DNA from: Streptomyces sp. SKN60
GTDB lineage: Bacteria > Actinomycetota > Actinomycetes > Streptomycetales > Streptomycetaceae
NCBI RefSeq assembly: GCF_026236535.1
Contig: NZ_JAHTMW010000003.1
Coordinates: forward strand, 124,001 to 188,000
Length of the DNA stretch: 64,000 nucleotides
Direction: 5' to 3'
A program made the position numbers and the translations under genes. This document shows positions 9,408 to 18,646 of this stretch, one piece after another (the first letter of the stretch is position 1; each line of letters begins with the position of its first letter). The notes beneath the pieces are model-generated. The model ran no database searches. It was not told the origin of the DNA and saw nothing but the letters and a program-made list of their open reading frames with translations.

Positions 9408-11147
9408 ATGACCGACACCGCGCCCGCGCACGCGCCCGAACCCTCCCCCGCACCCTCGGCCGTCCCGGCCGCCGAGCGCCCGCCGTGGCCCCGGCTCGAC
9501 GTCCCCGAGCGCATGCACGAGCTGCTCGCCGCCGTCATGGACCTCGGCCGCGACCTCGAACTCCCCCAGGTGCTGCGGAGCATCGTCGAGGAGGCGGTGA
9601 GCCTCACCGACGCCGAGTACGGCGCCCTCGGGGTGATCGGCCACGGTGACCTCGGCGACCGGCTGTCCAGCTTCCTGCCGGTGGGCCTGGCCGACGACCT
9701 CGTGGCGCGGATCGGCCCGGCGCCGTGCGGGCACGGCATCCTCGGCGAGCTCATCCGCAACCCCGCCCCGCTGCGGCTCGACGACCTCAGCCGCCACCCG
9801 AGCAGCTTCGGCTTCCCCGAGCACCACCCGCCGATGCGGACCTTCCTGGGCGCGCCGATCCGGGTGCGGGGCGAGGTGTTCGGCAACATCTACCTCACCG
9901 AGAAGCGCGGCGGCGGCTCGTTCGACGCCGACGACGAGGCGGTGCTCACCGCCCTGGCGATGGCGGCCGGCATCGCCATCGACAACGCGCGGCTCTACCA
10001 CGACAGTCAGCGCCGCGAGCACCGGCTCGAAGCCCTCGGCGAGATCACCCGGGCGCTGCTCGCGGGCACCGGCGCGGACGACGTGCTGCGGCTCATCGCC
10101 CGGCGGGCCATGGAGGTGGCCGACGCCGACCAGGCGGCCGTGCTGCTGCCGACCGGTACGGACGGCGATCTGGCCGTACGGGTCGCGCACGGCGATCGCG
10201 CGCGGGCGGTGCTCGGGGCGGTGCTCCCGGCCGCGGGCTCGCTGTCCGGTCTCGCGGCGCACGCCCGCCGGCCCGCCGTCACCACCGATGTACGCACCGA
10301 CCCACGGGCCCTGCCCCTGGGCGACGACCAGGGGGAGCACGGCCCTGTGGTGGCCGTGCCGCTGCCGGTGGACGCGGCGGTGTGCGGGGCGCTGCGGCTG
10401 AGCCGGCGGGCCGGGCGGCCGGGCTTCGACGGCGACGAGGCCCGGCTCATCAACGGCTTCGCCGACCAGGCGGCCATCGCGCTCGAACTCGCCCACCGCC
10501 GTGCCGAGTCCGAGGAGCTCGCGGTGCTCCACGACCGGGACCGGATCGCCCGCGACCTCCATGACGTGGCCATCCAGCGGCTGTTCGCGACCGGCATGAC
10601 GCTGCAGGGCGCGACGCGGAAGATCGCGGACGAGCAGGCGGCGGAGCGGGTGGGGCGGGCAGTCGACGACCTCGACGCCACCATCCAGATCATCCGCTCG
10701 ACCATCCTGCAGCTGCGGACGGCCGACGACGACCGGCGCGGCCCGGCACTGCGGCGCCGGCTCGCCGAGACGGTCCAACTGGCGGGCCAGCACCTGGGTT
10801 TCCGCCCCTCGCTGCGGATCTCGGGCCCGGTCGACAGCACCGTCTCGGCGCCGCTGGCCGAGCACGTCCTCGCGGTCACCGCGGAGGCCCTGAGCAATGT
10901 CGCCCGGCACGCGCGCGCGACCCGCGCCGACGTCGAACTCACCGTCCCCGACACCGCCGACCGCCTGGTCCTCACGGTCACCGACGACGGCCGCGGCCTC
11001 GGCCCGGCCCGCCCCACCGGCGGTCTCCTCAACATGGGCTCACGCGCGGAACAGTGCCGGGGCGCCCTGACCCTGGACGCGCCGTCGACGCACGGCACGC
11101 GGATCGTGTGGAGCGTGCCGCTGGTGGTGGCGGACGACACCGTCTGA
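9408..11147 (+). CDS. GAF-domain sensor histidine kinase, DevS/DosT/OsdK-like
   Basis: 579 residues. Order: short linker, GAF 1 (about 45-195), GAF 2 (about 210-370), HisKA_3 dimerisation domain with [17 protein letters not shown] (phospho-acceptor His385), and HATPase_c with the N-box [12 protein letters not shown] and TDDGRGLG. The GAF 1 segment [16 protein letters not shown] closely matches the DevS/DosT region carrying the proximal haem ligand, and a histidine is kept (His140). It is therefore a likely gas or redox sensor (O2, NO, CO). The partner is the NarL-type regulator at 11167-11901. The start ATG 9408 is the first sensible one. It is divergent from ctaD. Confidence 0.9.
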   Translation: MTDTAPAHAPEPSPAPSAVPAAERPPWPRLDVPERMHELLAAVMDLGRDLELPQVLRSIVEEAVSLTDAEYGALGVIGHGDLGDRLSSFLPVGLADDLVARIGPAPCGHGILGELIRNPAPLRLDDLSRHPSSFGFPEHHPPMRTFLGAPIRVRGEVFGNIYLTEKRGGGSFDADDEAVLTALAMAAGIAIDNARLYHDSQRREHRLEALGEITRALLAGTGADDVLRLIARRAMEVADADQAAVLLPTGTDGDLAVRVAHGDRARAVLGAVLPAAGSLSGLAAHARRPAVTTDVRTDPRALPLGDDQGEHGPVVAVPLPVDAAVCGALRLSRRAGRPGFDGDEARLINGFADQAAIALELAHRRAESEELAVLHDRDRIARDLHDVAIQRLFATGMTLQGATRKIADEQAAERVGRAVDDLDATIQIIRSTILQLRTADDDRRGPALRRRLAETVQLAGQHLGFRPSLRISGPVDSTVSAPLAEHVLAVTAEALSNVARHARATRADVELTVPDTADRLVLTVTDDGRGLGPARPTGGLLNMGSRAEQCRGALTLDAPSTHGTRIVWSVPLVVADDTV

Positions 11148-11166
11148 GGCCGGGGCCGGGGGGCTG

Positions 11167-11901
11167 TCACGCCCCGCCGGTGCGCCCCTGGGTCTCCCGC
11201 AGGCGGCCGGCGATCACCGCGGCCTGGACGCGGCGGCCGACGCCGAGCTTGCCGAGGATCGCGGAGACGCGGTTCTTCACGGTCTTCTCCGCCAGGAAGA
11301 GACGGTCCGCGATCTGGCGGTTGGTCAGGCCGAGGCCGATGAGGTCGAGGATCTCCAGCTCGCGCGGCGACAGGCGGTCGAGGTCGCCGGGCGCGGCGGG
11401 CGCCGGGTCGGGTTCGGGTTCGCGGATGCGGGCCATGACGCGACTGGTCATGCGCGGGTCGAGCAGGGAACGGCCGGTGGCGACCGTGCGGACGGCGGTG
11501 ATGAGGTCGGAGCCGCCGATCTGCTTGAGGACGTAGCCGGCGGCGCCCGCCATGATGGCGTCGAAGAGGGCCTCGTCGTCGTCGAACGAGGTCAGCATCA
11601 GGCACGCCAGGTCCGGCAGCTCGGCGCGCAGCTCGCGGCACACCTCCACGCCCTCGTGGTCGCCGCCGGTCGCGTTGCCGAGGCGCACGTCGAGGACGGC
11701 CACGTCGGGGCGTACGGCGGGGACCCGGGCGAGGGCCTCGCGGGCGTTGGCCGCCTCGCCGACCACGACGATGTCGGGCTCGGCCTCCAGGAGGTCGCGC
11801 ACGCCCCGGCGGACCACCTCGTGGTCGTCGAGCAGGAAGACCCGTACGGGCGCGCCGGGATCGCCGGGGCGGCCGGCCGGAACAGGGGGACGGGGGTTCA
11901 C
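11167..11901 (-). CDS. NarL/FixJ response regulator, DevR/OsdR-like
   Basis: 244 residues. The receiver domain has the acidic pair in VFLLDDHEVV, the phospho-acceptor in VAVLDVRL and the conserved Lys in GYVLKQIG. The C-terminal LuxR-type helix-turn-helix begins at LSPRELEILDLIGLGLTNRQIADRLFLAEKTVKNRV. The domain layout and sequence resemble DevR/DosR of mycobacteria and OsdR of Streptomyces. The GTG start at 11901 has AGGAG six bases upstream. It is convergent with the histidine kinase. Three GGCCGTTCGGCC-type palindromes upstream suggest autoregulation. Confidence 0.9.
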   Translation of the reverse strand: MNPRPPVPAGRPGDPGAPVRVFLLDDHEVVRRGVRDLLEAEPDIVVVGEAANAREALARVPAVRPDVAVLDVRLGNATGGDHEGVEVCRELRAELPDLACLMLTSFDDDEALFDAIMAGAAGYVLKQIGGSDLITAVRTVATGRSLLDPRMTSRVMARIREPEPDPAPAAPGDLDRLSPRELEILDLIGLGLTNRQIADRLFLAEKTVKNRVSAILGKLGVGRRVQAAVIAGRLRETQGRTGGA

Positions 11902-11938
11902 GAGGACTCCTGAACAGGGTGGGCAGGCAGGGCCGGCC

Positions 11939-12032
11939 GGGCCGTTCGGCCGGGCCGCTCGCGGGACGGGCGCCAGTATGGCAACCGGCCCACCAGGCCG
12001 TTCGGCCCCGGTCCCCCAGGGCCGAACGGCCC
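11939..12032. promoter_or_regulatory. Three DevR/OsdR-like palindromes
   Basis: GGGCCGTTCGGCCG at 11939-11952, AGGCCGTTCGGCCC at 11995-12008 and GGGCCGAACGGCCC at 12019-12032. The last two centres are 24 bases apart. They lie between the divergent response regulator (start 11901) and the PPOX gene (start 12170), a layout fitting co-regulation of both. Confidence 0.65.
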
Positions 12033-12169
12033 TGTCCGGACCTTCCGGACACATGGTCGACTCTCGTTCGCGACCAGGGGTGCCCGCTCCGCCGTGACCC
12101 GACCGTCCCTCGGGGCCGGGGCCGGCACCCCCGGGACGCACCAGACTCCGCGAGCCCGAGGCAGGCACC

Positions 12170-12637
12170 GTGCACGACGAAGCAGTCCGCGACCTCACCC
12201 ACGTGCTGGGTGTCCCCGGGCGGCGGCGCGCGGTCGACCTGGACGGCGACGAGGCGCTGCGGCTGCTCGCGACGGTGCCGCTCGGGCGGATCGTCTTCAC
12301 CCGCCGCGCGCTGCCCGCCATCCGGCCGGTCAACCACCTGGTGGACGCCGGCGACGTGGTGCTGCGCACCCACGAGGGCGCGGCCCTCACCGCGTACGCG
12401 CGCGAGGCGGGCACGGAGGGCGTCGTCGTGGCCTACGAGGCGGACGACATCGACCTCGCGACGCGGCTCGGCTGGAGCGTGGTCGTCACCGGCTACTGCC
12501 GCCCGGTCACCGACCCGGCCGAAACCGCCCGCTACAAGACGCTCCTCCGCCCCTGGACCGACCGCCGCAACGACGAGGTCCTGCGCATCCGCCCCGACCT
12601 GGTCACCGGCATCCGCCTGGTGCCGGCCGACGGCTGA
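12170..12637 (+). CDS. Pyridoxamine 5'-phosphate oxidase-family flavin-binding protein
   Basis: A 155-residue split-barrel protein. LGRIVFTRRALPAIRPVNHLVDAGDVVLRTHEG matches the flavin-binding core of the PPOX-like family often found in DevR/OsdR regulons. It probably binds FMN or F420 and acts as a reductase or redox sensor; the substrate is unknown. The start is GTG 12170 with a modest upstream purine stretch. The palindromes upstream link it to the two-component pair. There is no membrane segment. Confidence 0.83.
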   Translation: MHDEAVRDLTHVLGVPGRRRAVDLDGDEALRLLATVPLGRIVFTRRALPAIRPVNHLVDAGDVVLRTHEGAALTAYAREAGTEGVVVAYEADDIDLATRLGWSVVVTGYCRPVTDPAETARYKTLLRPWTDRRNDEVLRIRPDLVTGIRLVPADG

Positions 12638-13108
12638 CCCGCGCGGCCCCGCTGCCGCTGGACCGTCGCCTTCGCATCCGGGCCGGTACCCGGGCCCCCA
12701 GGCCCGCCAGGGCCGAGGGGAAGCGGCGTGGGGGACGGGTCCTCCGGCCTCGCCGGAACTGCCCCACCGGGCCCGGCAGGCCCCTAGGAGCGTGCCGCCC
12801 CGTCCAGCGTGGACATCCACCCGAGCCCCACAGGGCCAGGGGGCGCGCCGCGCCGGGACCACGCGCCAAGGCTCCGCCGGCGGCGTCATGGGGCGTGCCC
12901 CCTGTTCGGCGTGAGGGGCCGCCCAGGCCCCCACGCCCCCTGGCTCCGCCGGGGGACCCCGGGCGAAGCTCAGGGCGAGTCGCGGGCCCGGGCAGGATCC
13001 GGAAGAGCCGGACCGGCTTCCTCACCCGGCTCCGACCTGCGTCGACGGGCGTGGCACCCTGGTCACCGCGCGTCAAGGACGCGTCAGGGGCGGGCCCGGG
13101 AGGGGTGG
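12638..13108. other. Non-coding, GC-rich spacer without a recognisable gene
   Basis: 471 bases between the PPOX gene and the PucR-type regulator. Frames through it are open only because of GC content and lack codon bias or a ribosome-binding site. Short variants of GGCTCCGCCGGSGG and CCAGGCCC recur. No promoter, terminator or palindrome like those nearby could be assigned. Confidence 0.5.
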
Positions 13109-14197
13109 ATGACGGAGCGGGCGGCGGGTGGGGAAGTCGAGGCGTACGCGTGCTACGACGCCTATCTGGAGGGGTACGCGGAGGTCCTGGCCGGGATCTG
13201 CGCCACCGGGCGGCGGGCCAGCCGGGAGGAGCTGGCCGCGCTGCGCGCTCGTGGGGAGCGGGCCGCGGAGGCGGGGCTCGGGCTGCGTTCGCTGGTGCGG
13301 GCGCATCTCGGCGCGGCGCGCACGGTGTTGGCCGGGCTGCCGAGGGCCGAGCACGACCGGCTGCTCGCGGCGGTCGAGCAGGCGGTGGACGCGTTCGCGG
13401 AGGGCCACGAGCGGGCCCAGCGACTGGCGATGCGTCAGGAGGAGGCGGCCCGACGGGAGTTCATCGACGACCTGCTGTACGGGCGGAGCGATCTGGGCCG
13501 GCTCGCCCAGCGGGCCGAGCGGTTCGGGCTGCTCCTGTCGCACGCGCACACGGTGGCCGTGGCGCAGGGCCCGGAGCCGTACGCCGACGGCTACGCGGTG
13601 TCCCGGGCCGTCGAGTCCTCGCTGCTCGCCCGGTTCGGCTCCCGCCGGATCCTGCTGACCACCAAGGACGGGCGGCTGATCTGCGTCGCGCCCGGCGACC
13701 AGCCGGACGTCCTCACCTTCTTCGCCAAGCAGGCGTACGCGGCGACCGACGGCGGCCGGGTGGCGATCGGCCGCCCGCACTCCGGCGCGGGCGGCGTCGT
13801 CCACTCGTACGAGGAGGCCCTGAACGCCCTCGACATCGCCGACCGGATGGGACTGGACGGCCCGGTCCTGTACGCGGCGGACCTGCTGGTCTATCCGGTG
13901 CTCGCGCGCGACCAGCAGGCCATGGTCGACCTCGTGCGCACCGTGCTCGGGCCGCTGCGCCAGGCCCGCGGCGGGGCCGGGCCGCTCCTGGAGACGCTGA
14001 CCGTGTACTTCGACGCGGGGTGCGTGACCACTGAGGCGGCGCGGCGGCTCTCGCTGAGCGTGCGGGCGGTGACGTACCGGCTCGACCGGATCCACCGCCT
14101 GACGGGGGCGGATCCGGCCGAGCCGACCCAGCGCTACACCCTGCAGACCGCGGTGATCGGGGCGCGGCTGTTCGGCTGGCCGGACCGGGACCTCTGA
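13109..14197 (+). CDS. PucR/CdaR-type transcriptional regulator
   Basis: 362 residues. The N-terminal about 130 residues are helical and of unassigned function. The middle region has GGRVAIGRPHSGAGGVVHSYEEALNAL, typical of the GGDEF-like sensor segment of this family. The C-terminal HTH_30 domain is ETLTVYFDAGCVTTEAARRLSLSVRAVTYRLDRIHRLTG. Such regulators respond to small metabolites and usually control nearby or distant catabolic genes. ATG 13109 has GGGAGGGG just upstream. No target operator was found beside it. Confidence 0.87.
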   Translation: MTERAAGGEVEAYACYDAYLEGYAEVLAGICATGRRASREELAALRARGERAAEAGLGLRSLVRAHLGAARTVLAGLPRAEHDRLLAAVEQAVDAFAEGHERAQRLAMRQEEAARREFIDDLLYGRSDLGRLAQRAERFGLLLSHAHTVAVAQGPEPYADGYAVSRAVESSLLARFGSRRILLTTKDGRLICVAPGDQPDVLTFFAKQAYAATDGGRVAIGRPHSGAGGVVHSYEEALNALDIADRMGLDGPVLYAADLLVYPVLARDQQAMVDLVRTVLGPLRQARGGAGPLLETLTVYFDAGCVTTEAARRLSLSVRAVTYRLDRIHRLTGADPAEPTQRYTLQTAVIGARLFGWPDRDL

Positions 14198-14256
14198 CCG
14201 CGCCCCGCGTCCGCGCCCGCGCCCGCGACGGAACACGGCATCAACAAAGCGTAAAG

Positions 14257-14275
14257 ACTGCCGGACTCCGGCAGT
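14257..14275. terminator. Short perfect hairpin after the PucR-type gene
   Basis: ACTGCCGG, three-base loop ACT, CCGGCAGT. It lies 60 bases downstream of the regulator stop and 73 bases before the next start. It may end the regulator transcript. There is no U-tract. Confidence 0.5.
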
Positions 14276-14347
14276 GAACCGAACCGCCGGTCGATGCCAG
14301 GATGCCGGTGACGGCAGACAGCGCATGATGGCCGAAGGGGCGGGGAC

Positions 14348-14854
14348 ATGACGTGGTTTCTCGGTCTCGGCATCGTCGGACTCGCGCTGCTCGTCCTGAG
14401 CCTGGTCTTCGACGGGGTGTTGGAGGGGGTCCTCGACGGACTCGGCGGGGGGCTTGACGGGTTTCTGTCGTTGCCGGTGATCGCCGGTTTCGTGTCCGCG
14501 CTCGGTTTCACGGGCGCGCTCACGACGGGCGTCACCGGAGCGGGGGCGGGGGCCGCCACCGGTGCGGGCGTGGTCGCGGGGGCCGGCGTGGGGTGGGTGA
14601 CCTGGCGGTTCGGCCGGGCGCTCATGCGCGACGGCGACGCGCCCGCACCGCGGGGCGAGGACCTGACGGGCAGTTCGGGGCGGGTCGTCACCGCGATTCC
14701 GGGAGCCGGTTACGGCGAGGTGCTGCTCACTCTGGGCGGCCAGCCGGTGAAGTACGCGGCGAGGGCGGACCGTCCGCTGCCGCTCGGCTCCGAGGTGTGG
14801 GTCGAGTCGGTGCTCTCAGCGACGTCGGTCGCCGTCCGCCCGGTCGAGCACTGA
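14348..14854 (+). CDS. NfeD-like membrane protein partnered with flotillin
   Basis: 168 residues. There is an N-terminal transmembrane helix, a glycine-rich hydrophobic region around residues 40-85, and a C-terminal small beta-barrel (SSGRVVTAIPGAGYGEVLLTLGGQPVKYAARAD) of the OB type found in NfeD/YuaF proteins. YuaF-like proteins act with flotillins in membrane microdomains. The SPFH gene begins 95 bases downstream on the same strand, supporting the pairing. Confidence 0.8.
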   Translation: MTWFLGLGIVGLALLVLSLVFDGVLEGVLDGLGGGLDGFLSLPVIAGFVSALGFTGALTTGVTGAGAGAATGAGVVAGAGVGWVTWRFGRALMRDGDAPAPRGEDLTGSSGRVVTAIPGAGYGEVLLTLGGQPVKYAARADRPLPLGSEVWVESVLSATSVAVRPVEH

Positions 14855-14949
14855 CCGTACGCCGCTGCCTCCTTCCACCGCGCTCCCCTCTTCCGCCGTT
14901 CCTCGTGTCTTCCTTCTTCACGTTTCGCTTCTGATCGAAAGGGGTTCCG

Positions 14950-16500
14950 ATGAGCCCTGTCCTGATGTCCGTCGTGGGCATCGTCGTCCTCGTCGTCCTG
15001 CTGGCCCTCGCGGTCGTCACCCGCTACAAGGTGGCGGGCCCCAGCGAGGCGTTCATCATCACCGGCCGGCGGGGGAAGAAGACCACGGACCCGGCGACCG
15101 GCCGGGTGTTCACCGACAACAGCGGGCAGAAGGTCGTGGTCGGCGGCGGTGTGTTCGTCGTGCCGTTCGTGCAGCAGAAGTTCAGCCTCGACCTGTCCAG
15201 CCGGCACATCCCGGTCGCCGTGCGCGGCGCCGTCACCCTGCGGGGCGTGAAGGCGAACCTCGACGGGGTCGCGATCGTCAAGGTCGGCGGCACCGAGGAC
15301 TCCATCCGGGCCGCCGCCCAGCGCTTCCTGATGCAGCAGGAGGGCATCGTCGGCTTCACCCAGGAGGTCCTCTCGGGCGCGCTGCGGTCGATCGTCGGCC
15401 GGATGTCGGTGGAGGACATCATCCGCGACCGGGCGGCGTTCGCCGGACAGGTCGCCGAGGAGGCGGAGGCGAGCCTGTCCGGGCAGGGCCTGGTCCTCGA
15501 CGCCTTCCAGATCCAGGACATCACCACCGAGGGTTCCTACCTGGAGGACCTGGGCCGGCCGGAGGCCGCCCGGGCCAAGCAGGAGGCGGACATCGCGGAG
15601 GCGGAGGCCCGGCGGGCCGCCGAGCAGGCCCGGCTGAAGGCGGAGGAGGAGATCGCCGTCGCGCAGCGGACCCTCTACCTGAAGCAGGCCGAGATCAAGG
15701 CGCAGACGGACGAGGCGGCCGCCCAGGCCAACGCGGCCGGACCGCTCGTCGAGGCGGCGCGGCAGCAGGACATCCTGACCGAGCAGGAGAAGGTCGCCGC
15801 CCGGCAGGCCGCGCTGACCGACCGTCAGCTCGACACCGAGGTCCGCAAGCCGGCCGACGCCGCCCGCTACCAGGCGGAGCAGGAGGCCGAGGCGAAGCGG
15901 ATCGGCCGGGTGAAGCAGGCCGAGGCCGAGCGGCTCGCCGCCATCGCGGCCGCCCAGGCGGAGGCCGAGCGGGCCCGGCTGACCGGTGAGGGCGAGAAGC
16001 AGCGCCGGCAGGCGCTCGCGGAGGCGGAGGCCATCGAGGGCGCCAAGCGCGGTGAGGCCGAGCGGGCCCGCCGGGCCGCGATCGCCGAGGCGGTCCGCCT
16101 GGAGGGTGACGCGGAGGCCGCCGCGATCGCCTCGACGGGTGCCGCCGAGGCGGAGGCCATGCGGAAGAAGGCCGACGCCTTCGAGGCGTACGGCGACGCG
16201 GCCGTGCTGCAGATGCTGGTGGAGGTGCTGCCGCAGGTGGTCGCCAAGGCCGCCGAACCGCTGGCCGCCGTCGACAAGATGACCGTCATCTCCACCGACG
16301 GCGCGGGCCGGCTGCCGCGCGCGGTCGCCGACAACGTCGCCCAGGGCATGGAACTCCTCAGCTCCACCACGGGCGTCGACCTGGCCTCGCTGCTCCGGGG
16401 CGTGACGGGCGGGGCGGGCCAGGCCGGGGCCGGTGCCGACCGCAAGCCTGCGGCGCCCAACGGGCAGTCCGTGAACGGAACCATCGAGATCACCGACTAG
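14950..16500 (+). CDS. Flotillin / SPFH-domain membrane scaffold protein
   Basis: 516 residues. One N-terminal membrane helix (VLMSVVGIVVLVVLLALAVV) is followed by an SPFH/PHB domain (about 30-200, with FQIQDITTEGSYLEDLGRPE at its end). A long Ala/Glu/Arg-rich coiled coil follows (about 200-430, with the repeated AEAE pattern typical of flotillins), then a Gly/Ala tail. It should oligomerise on the inner face of the membrane and organise lipid domains. GAAAGGGG precedes the ATG. Its stop overlaps the stop of the convergent antiporter by three to four bases. Confidence 0.93.
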   Translation: MSPVLMSVVGIVVLVVLLALAVVTRYKVAGPSEAFIITGRRGKKTTDPATGRVFTDNSGQKVVVGGGVFVVPFVQQKFSLDLSSRHIPVAVRGAVTLRGVKANLDGVAIVKVGGTEDSIRAAAQRFLMQQEGIVGFTQEVLSGALRSIVGRMSVEDIIRDRAAFAGQVAEEAEASLSGQGLVLDAFQIQDITTEGSYLEDLGRPEAARAKQEADIAEAEARRAAEQARLKAEEEIAVAQRTLYLKQAEIKAQTDEAAAQANAAGPLVEAARQQDILTEQEKVAARQAALTDRQLDTEVRKPADAARYQAEQEAEAKRIGRVKQAEAERLAAIAAAQAEAERARLTGEGEKQRRQALAEAEAIEGAKRGEAERARRAAIAEAVRLEGDAEAAAIASTGAAEAEAMRKKADAFEAYGDAAVLQMLVEVLPQVVAKAAEPLAAVDKMTVISTDGAGRLPRAVADNVAQGMELLSSTTGVDLASLLRGVTGGAGQAGAGADRKPAAPNGQSVNGTIEITD

Positions 16501-17732
16501 GCAACGCCTTTCGGGGCCGGTTCCTCCGGGGCCGGCCCCTCCGGCTGCGGGTGTCTGGCGAACCAGCGGGCCAGGGGTTCCGCCGTCACCCCGTGCACGA
16601 GCACGCTGAGCAGCACGGTCGCGGCGGTCACGTTGAGGATGAAGTCGGCCTCCTCTCCGGGGAGTTGTACGTAGGCGAGGACGGCGAAGACGATCGACGT
16701 GACGCCGCGCGGGCCGAGCCAGCCGATCGCGGCGCGCTCGGGCCGGGTGAAGTCGGAGCCGGTGAGCGAGGCGACCACCGGCACGAAACGGGCCACGATG
16801 AGCACGATGACGGCGTACGCAAGGAGTTGGGGTACGTGCCCGCCGGTGAAGGCCGCGGTGGTGAGCGCGCCGAACGCGTACCAGGCGGACAGGGCGAGCA
16901 GAAGGCTGACGTCCTCCACCAGGACGAGCGATTCGCCGCCGACGACCAGCACGGTGTTCGCGTACCACAGGCCCGCGACGAAGGCGGCGACGAAGCCGTT
17001 GCCGTCGATCAGGACGGAGGCCGAGTAGGCGAGGAACGGCAGGGCGAGGGCGGCGAAGCGGAAGTTGGCGGGCTTGGCCCAGTGGCGCTCGAAGGACCAG
17101 CGGACGGCCACCGCGGCCAGATAGCCGATGACGCTGCCGACGCCCGTCGCGAACACCACTCCCTTGAGGGCGTTGAGGACCAGGTCGGTGAAGGTGTCGC
17201 CCTCGGCGGAGACGATGTTGGCGACGCAGAAGACGAAGAGCGGCGAGATCAGGCCGTCGTTGAAGCCGCCCTCGATGTTGAGCGCGGCCCGCACCCGCAG
17301 CGGAATGCGCTCGTCGCGCAGGAACATCAGGACCGGTGCGAGGTCCATCGGCATGACGACCAGCGCGGCGACGGCGAGCAGCCACCAACTCGTGCCGGGG
17401 AAGACCAGGGCCCCGGCGAGAGCGGCGAGGACCAGGGAGGCGGGCAGCGCGATCCCGAGCAGCCGCCCCATGCCGACCGAGCCGCGCAGCCGCGGCGCGT
17501 AGTCGCGGGCCTCGGTGGCGTCCGTGAACAGCATGACCGCGAGGACGAGTTCGAGGCCCCGTTGGAAGGTGTGGGTGTCCATGTCGATCGCGACGACCGG
17601 ATCGTCGCCGCCGCTGAGCAGGATGCCGGCGGCGGCGAAGGCGATCGGCGCGGTGATGCTCCAGCGCGCCAACCGGTCCGACACCAGGACCCACAGGAAC
17701 AGCAGGGACAACAGGACGAGCAGAGCAATCAC
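16497..17732 (-). CDS. CPA1-type cation:proton antiporter
   Basis: About 411 residues with some twelve hydrophobic helices. Features fitting NhaP-type Na+/H+ antiporters include AALNIEGGFNDGLISPLFVF (the conserved ND pair of the ion-binding site) and IGWLGPRGVTSIVFAVLA. It exchanges Na+ or K+ for H+ across the membrane. The start is uncertain: GTG 17732 begins the first helix, while ATG 17819 would add a short hydrophilic leader. Neither has a strong ribosome-binding site. The upstream region adjoins the operator array of the divergent ribbon-helix-helix gene. Confidence 0.85.
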   Translation of the reverse strand: MIALLVLLSLLFLWVLVSDRLARWSITAPIAFAAAGILLSGGDDPVVAIDMDTHTFQRGLELVLAVMLFTDATEARDYAPRLRGSVGMGRLLGIALPASLVLAALAGALVFPGTSWWLLAVAALVVMPMDLAPVLMFLRDERIPLRVRAALNIEGGFNDGLISPLFVFCVANIVSAEGDTFTDLVLNALKGVVFATGVGSVIGYLAAVAVRWSFERHWAKPANFRFAALALPFLAYSASVLIDGNGFVAAFVAGLWYANTVLVVGGESLVLVEDVSLLLALSAWYAFGALTTAAFTGGHVPQLLAYAVIVLIVARFVPVVASLTGSDFTRPERAAIGWLGPRGVTSIVFAVLAYVQLPGEEADFILNVTAATVLLSVLVHGVTAEPLARWFARHPQPEGPAPEEPAPKGVA

Positions 17733-17894
17733 GGCGACTCGCAGGCAGGAGCGGGGAGCGGATGCGACATGTGCAGACAGATGGGGGTAGGCACGGGCAG
17801 ATGCTGACAGGTGCGACATCCTCGCAGGCGGATCGCAGCGCACGGACGGGGACACCCGGGTGAGCGCCATCCGGCGCCCCCTCTGGCGCCTTCC

Positions 17895-17985
17895 GACGCC
17901 ACCTGAGGCCACCTGACGCCACACTTGGCACCATGTGGCACCACAAGGCGCCATAGACACTTGCCATGGCGCCACTTTGGCGCCA
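17895..17985. promoter_or_regulatory. Phased array of GGCGCCA/GGCACCA operator elements
   Basis: Elements with a common core recur every 10-11 bases: GACGCCA 17895, GAGGCCA 17905, GACGCCA 17915, TGGCACCA 17926, TGGCACCA 17936, AGGCGCCA 17946, then TGGCGCCA 17967 and TGGCGCCA 17978. One turn, near 17956, is skipped. Further GGCGCC copies lie at 17873 and 17885. Ribbon-helix-helix repressors bind such helically phased short repeats, and the next gene encodes one. Confidence 0.75.
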
Positions 17986-17996
17986 TGCTGGTTCTC

Positions 17997-18554
17997 ATGG
18001 ACCTGACCCCCTACGTCGAACACCTCCGGCACGAGCTCGCGGTCGCCGCCGAGGCAGGCGGGGACGACGCACGCGCCCTGGCGGAGCGGCTGACCGCCCC
18101 GCTGGAGTCCGCCGCGCGGCTCACCCTCCTGAACGCGCTGTCCACGGCCTCGGAGGAGATCACCCGCGAACTGGCGCCCGGTTCGGTGGACGTCCGGCTG
18201 CGGGGGCTCGACCCGGAGTTCGTGGTGTCGGCGCCACCGATGGCACCACCCGTGGCGCCATCGGTTTCGACCCCGGCGTCCGCGCCGGCCTCGACCCTGG
18301 CCTCGCCCCCTGCCCCGACCCCGGCGGACGCGGACGACGGGGGCACGGCCCGGATCAACTTCCGGCTCCCCGCCCACCTCAAGGCCCGCGTCGAGGACGC
18401 GGCCGGCCAGGAGGGCCTGTCCGTCAACGCCTGGCTCGTACGGGCGGTGGCCACCGCCCTGGATCCGGGCGCCGCACCCCGGCCGGCGGCCCCGCCGTCG
18501 GCCGCGCCGCGCGCCCCGCGCCAGGGCCAGACCTACCAGGGCTGGGCCCGCTAG
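17997..18554 (+). CDS. Ribbon-helix-helix (HicB/Arc-type) DNA-binding protein
   Basis: 185 residues. The N-terminal about 80 residues form a helical domain (LTPYVEHLRHELAVAAEAGG). It is followed by a Pro/Ala-rich linker and then ARINFRLPAHLKARVEDAAGQEGLSVNAWLVRAVATAL, a ribbon-helix-helix motif with the NFRLP strand expected to enter the major groove. It is probably the autorepressor of the four-gene unit with the DUF4097 and DrrAB-like genes. Starts are possible at ATG 17985 or 17997. Both lie inside or just after the last operator element, so binding would block initiation directly. Confidence 0.85.
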   Translation: MDLTPYVEHLRHELAVAAEAGGDDARALAERLTAPLESAARLTLLNALSTASEEITRELAPGSVDVRLRGLDPEFVVSAPPMAPPVAPSVSTPASAPASTLASPPAPTPADADDGGTARINFRLPAHLKARVEDAAGQEGLSVNAWLVRAVATALDPGAAPRPAAPPSAAPRAPRQGQTYQGWAR

Positions 18555-18646
18555 GACCTGCCCGGCCCACTGCCCCCGCGCTCGCCCCTCCCCCTCCCCC
18601 TCCCATCTGCGCATTCATCCTTCACAGTCACGAGGACGGCACAGCC

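Noticed and set aside
6902..12934. Very long open frames opposite ctaD and the histidine kinase (up to about 990 codons)
   Set aside because: They lie antisense to genes with clear domains, have wrong third-position bias and Arg/Pro/Ala/Gly-rich translations. They are open only because of GC content.
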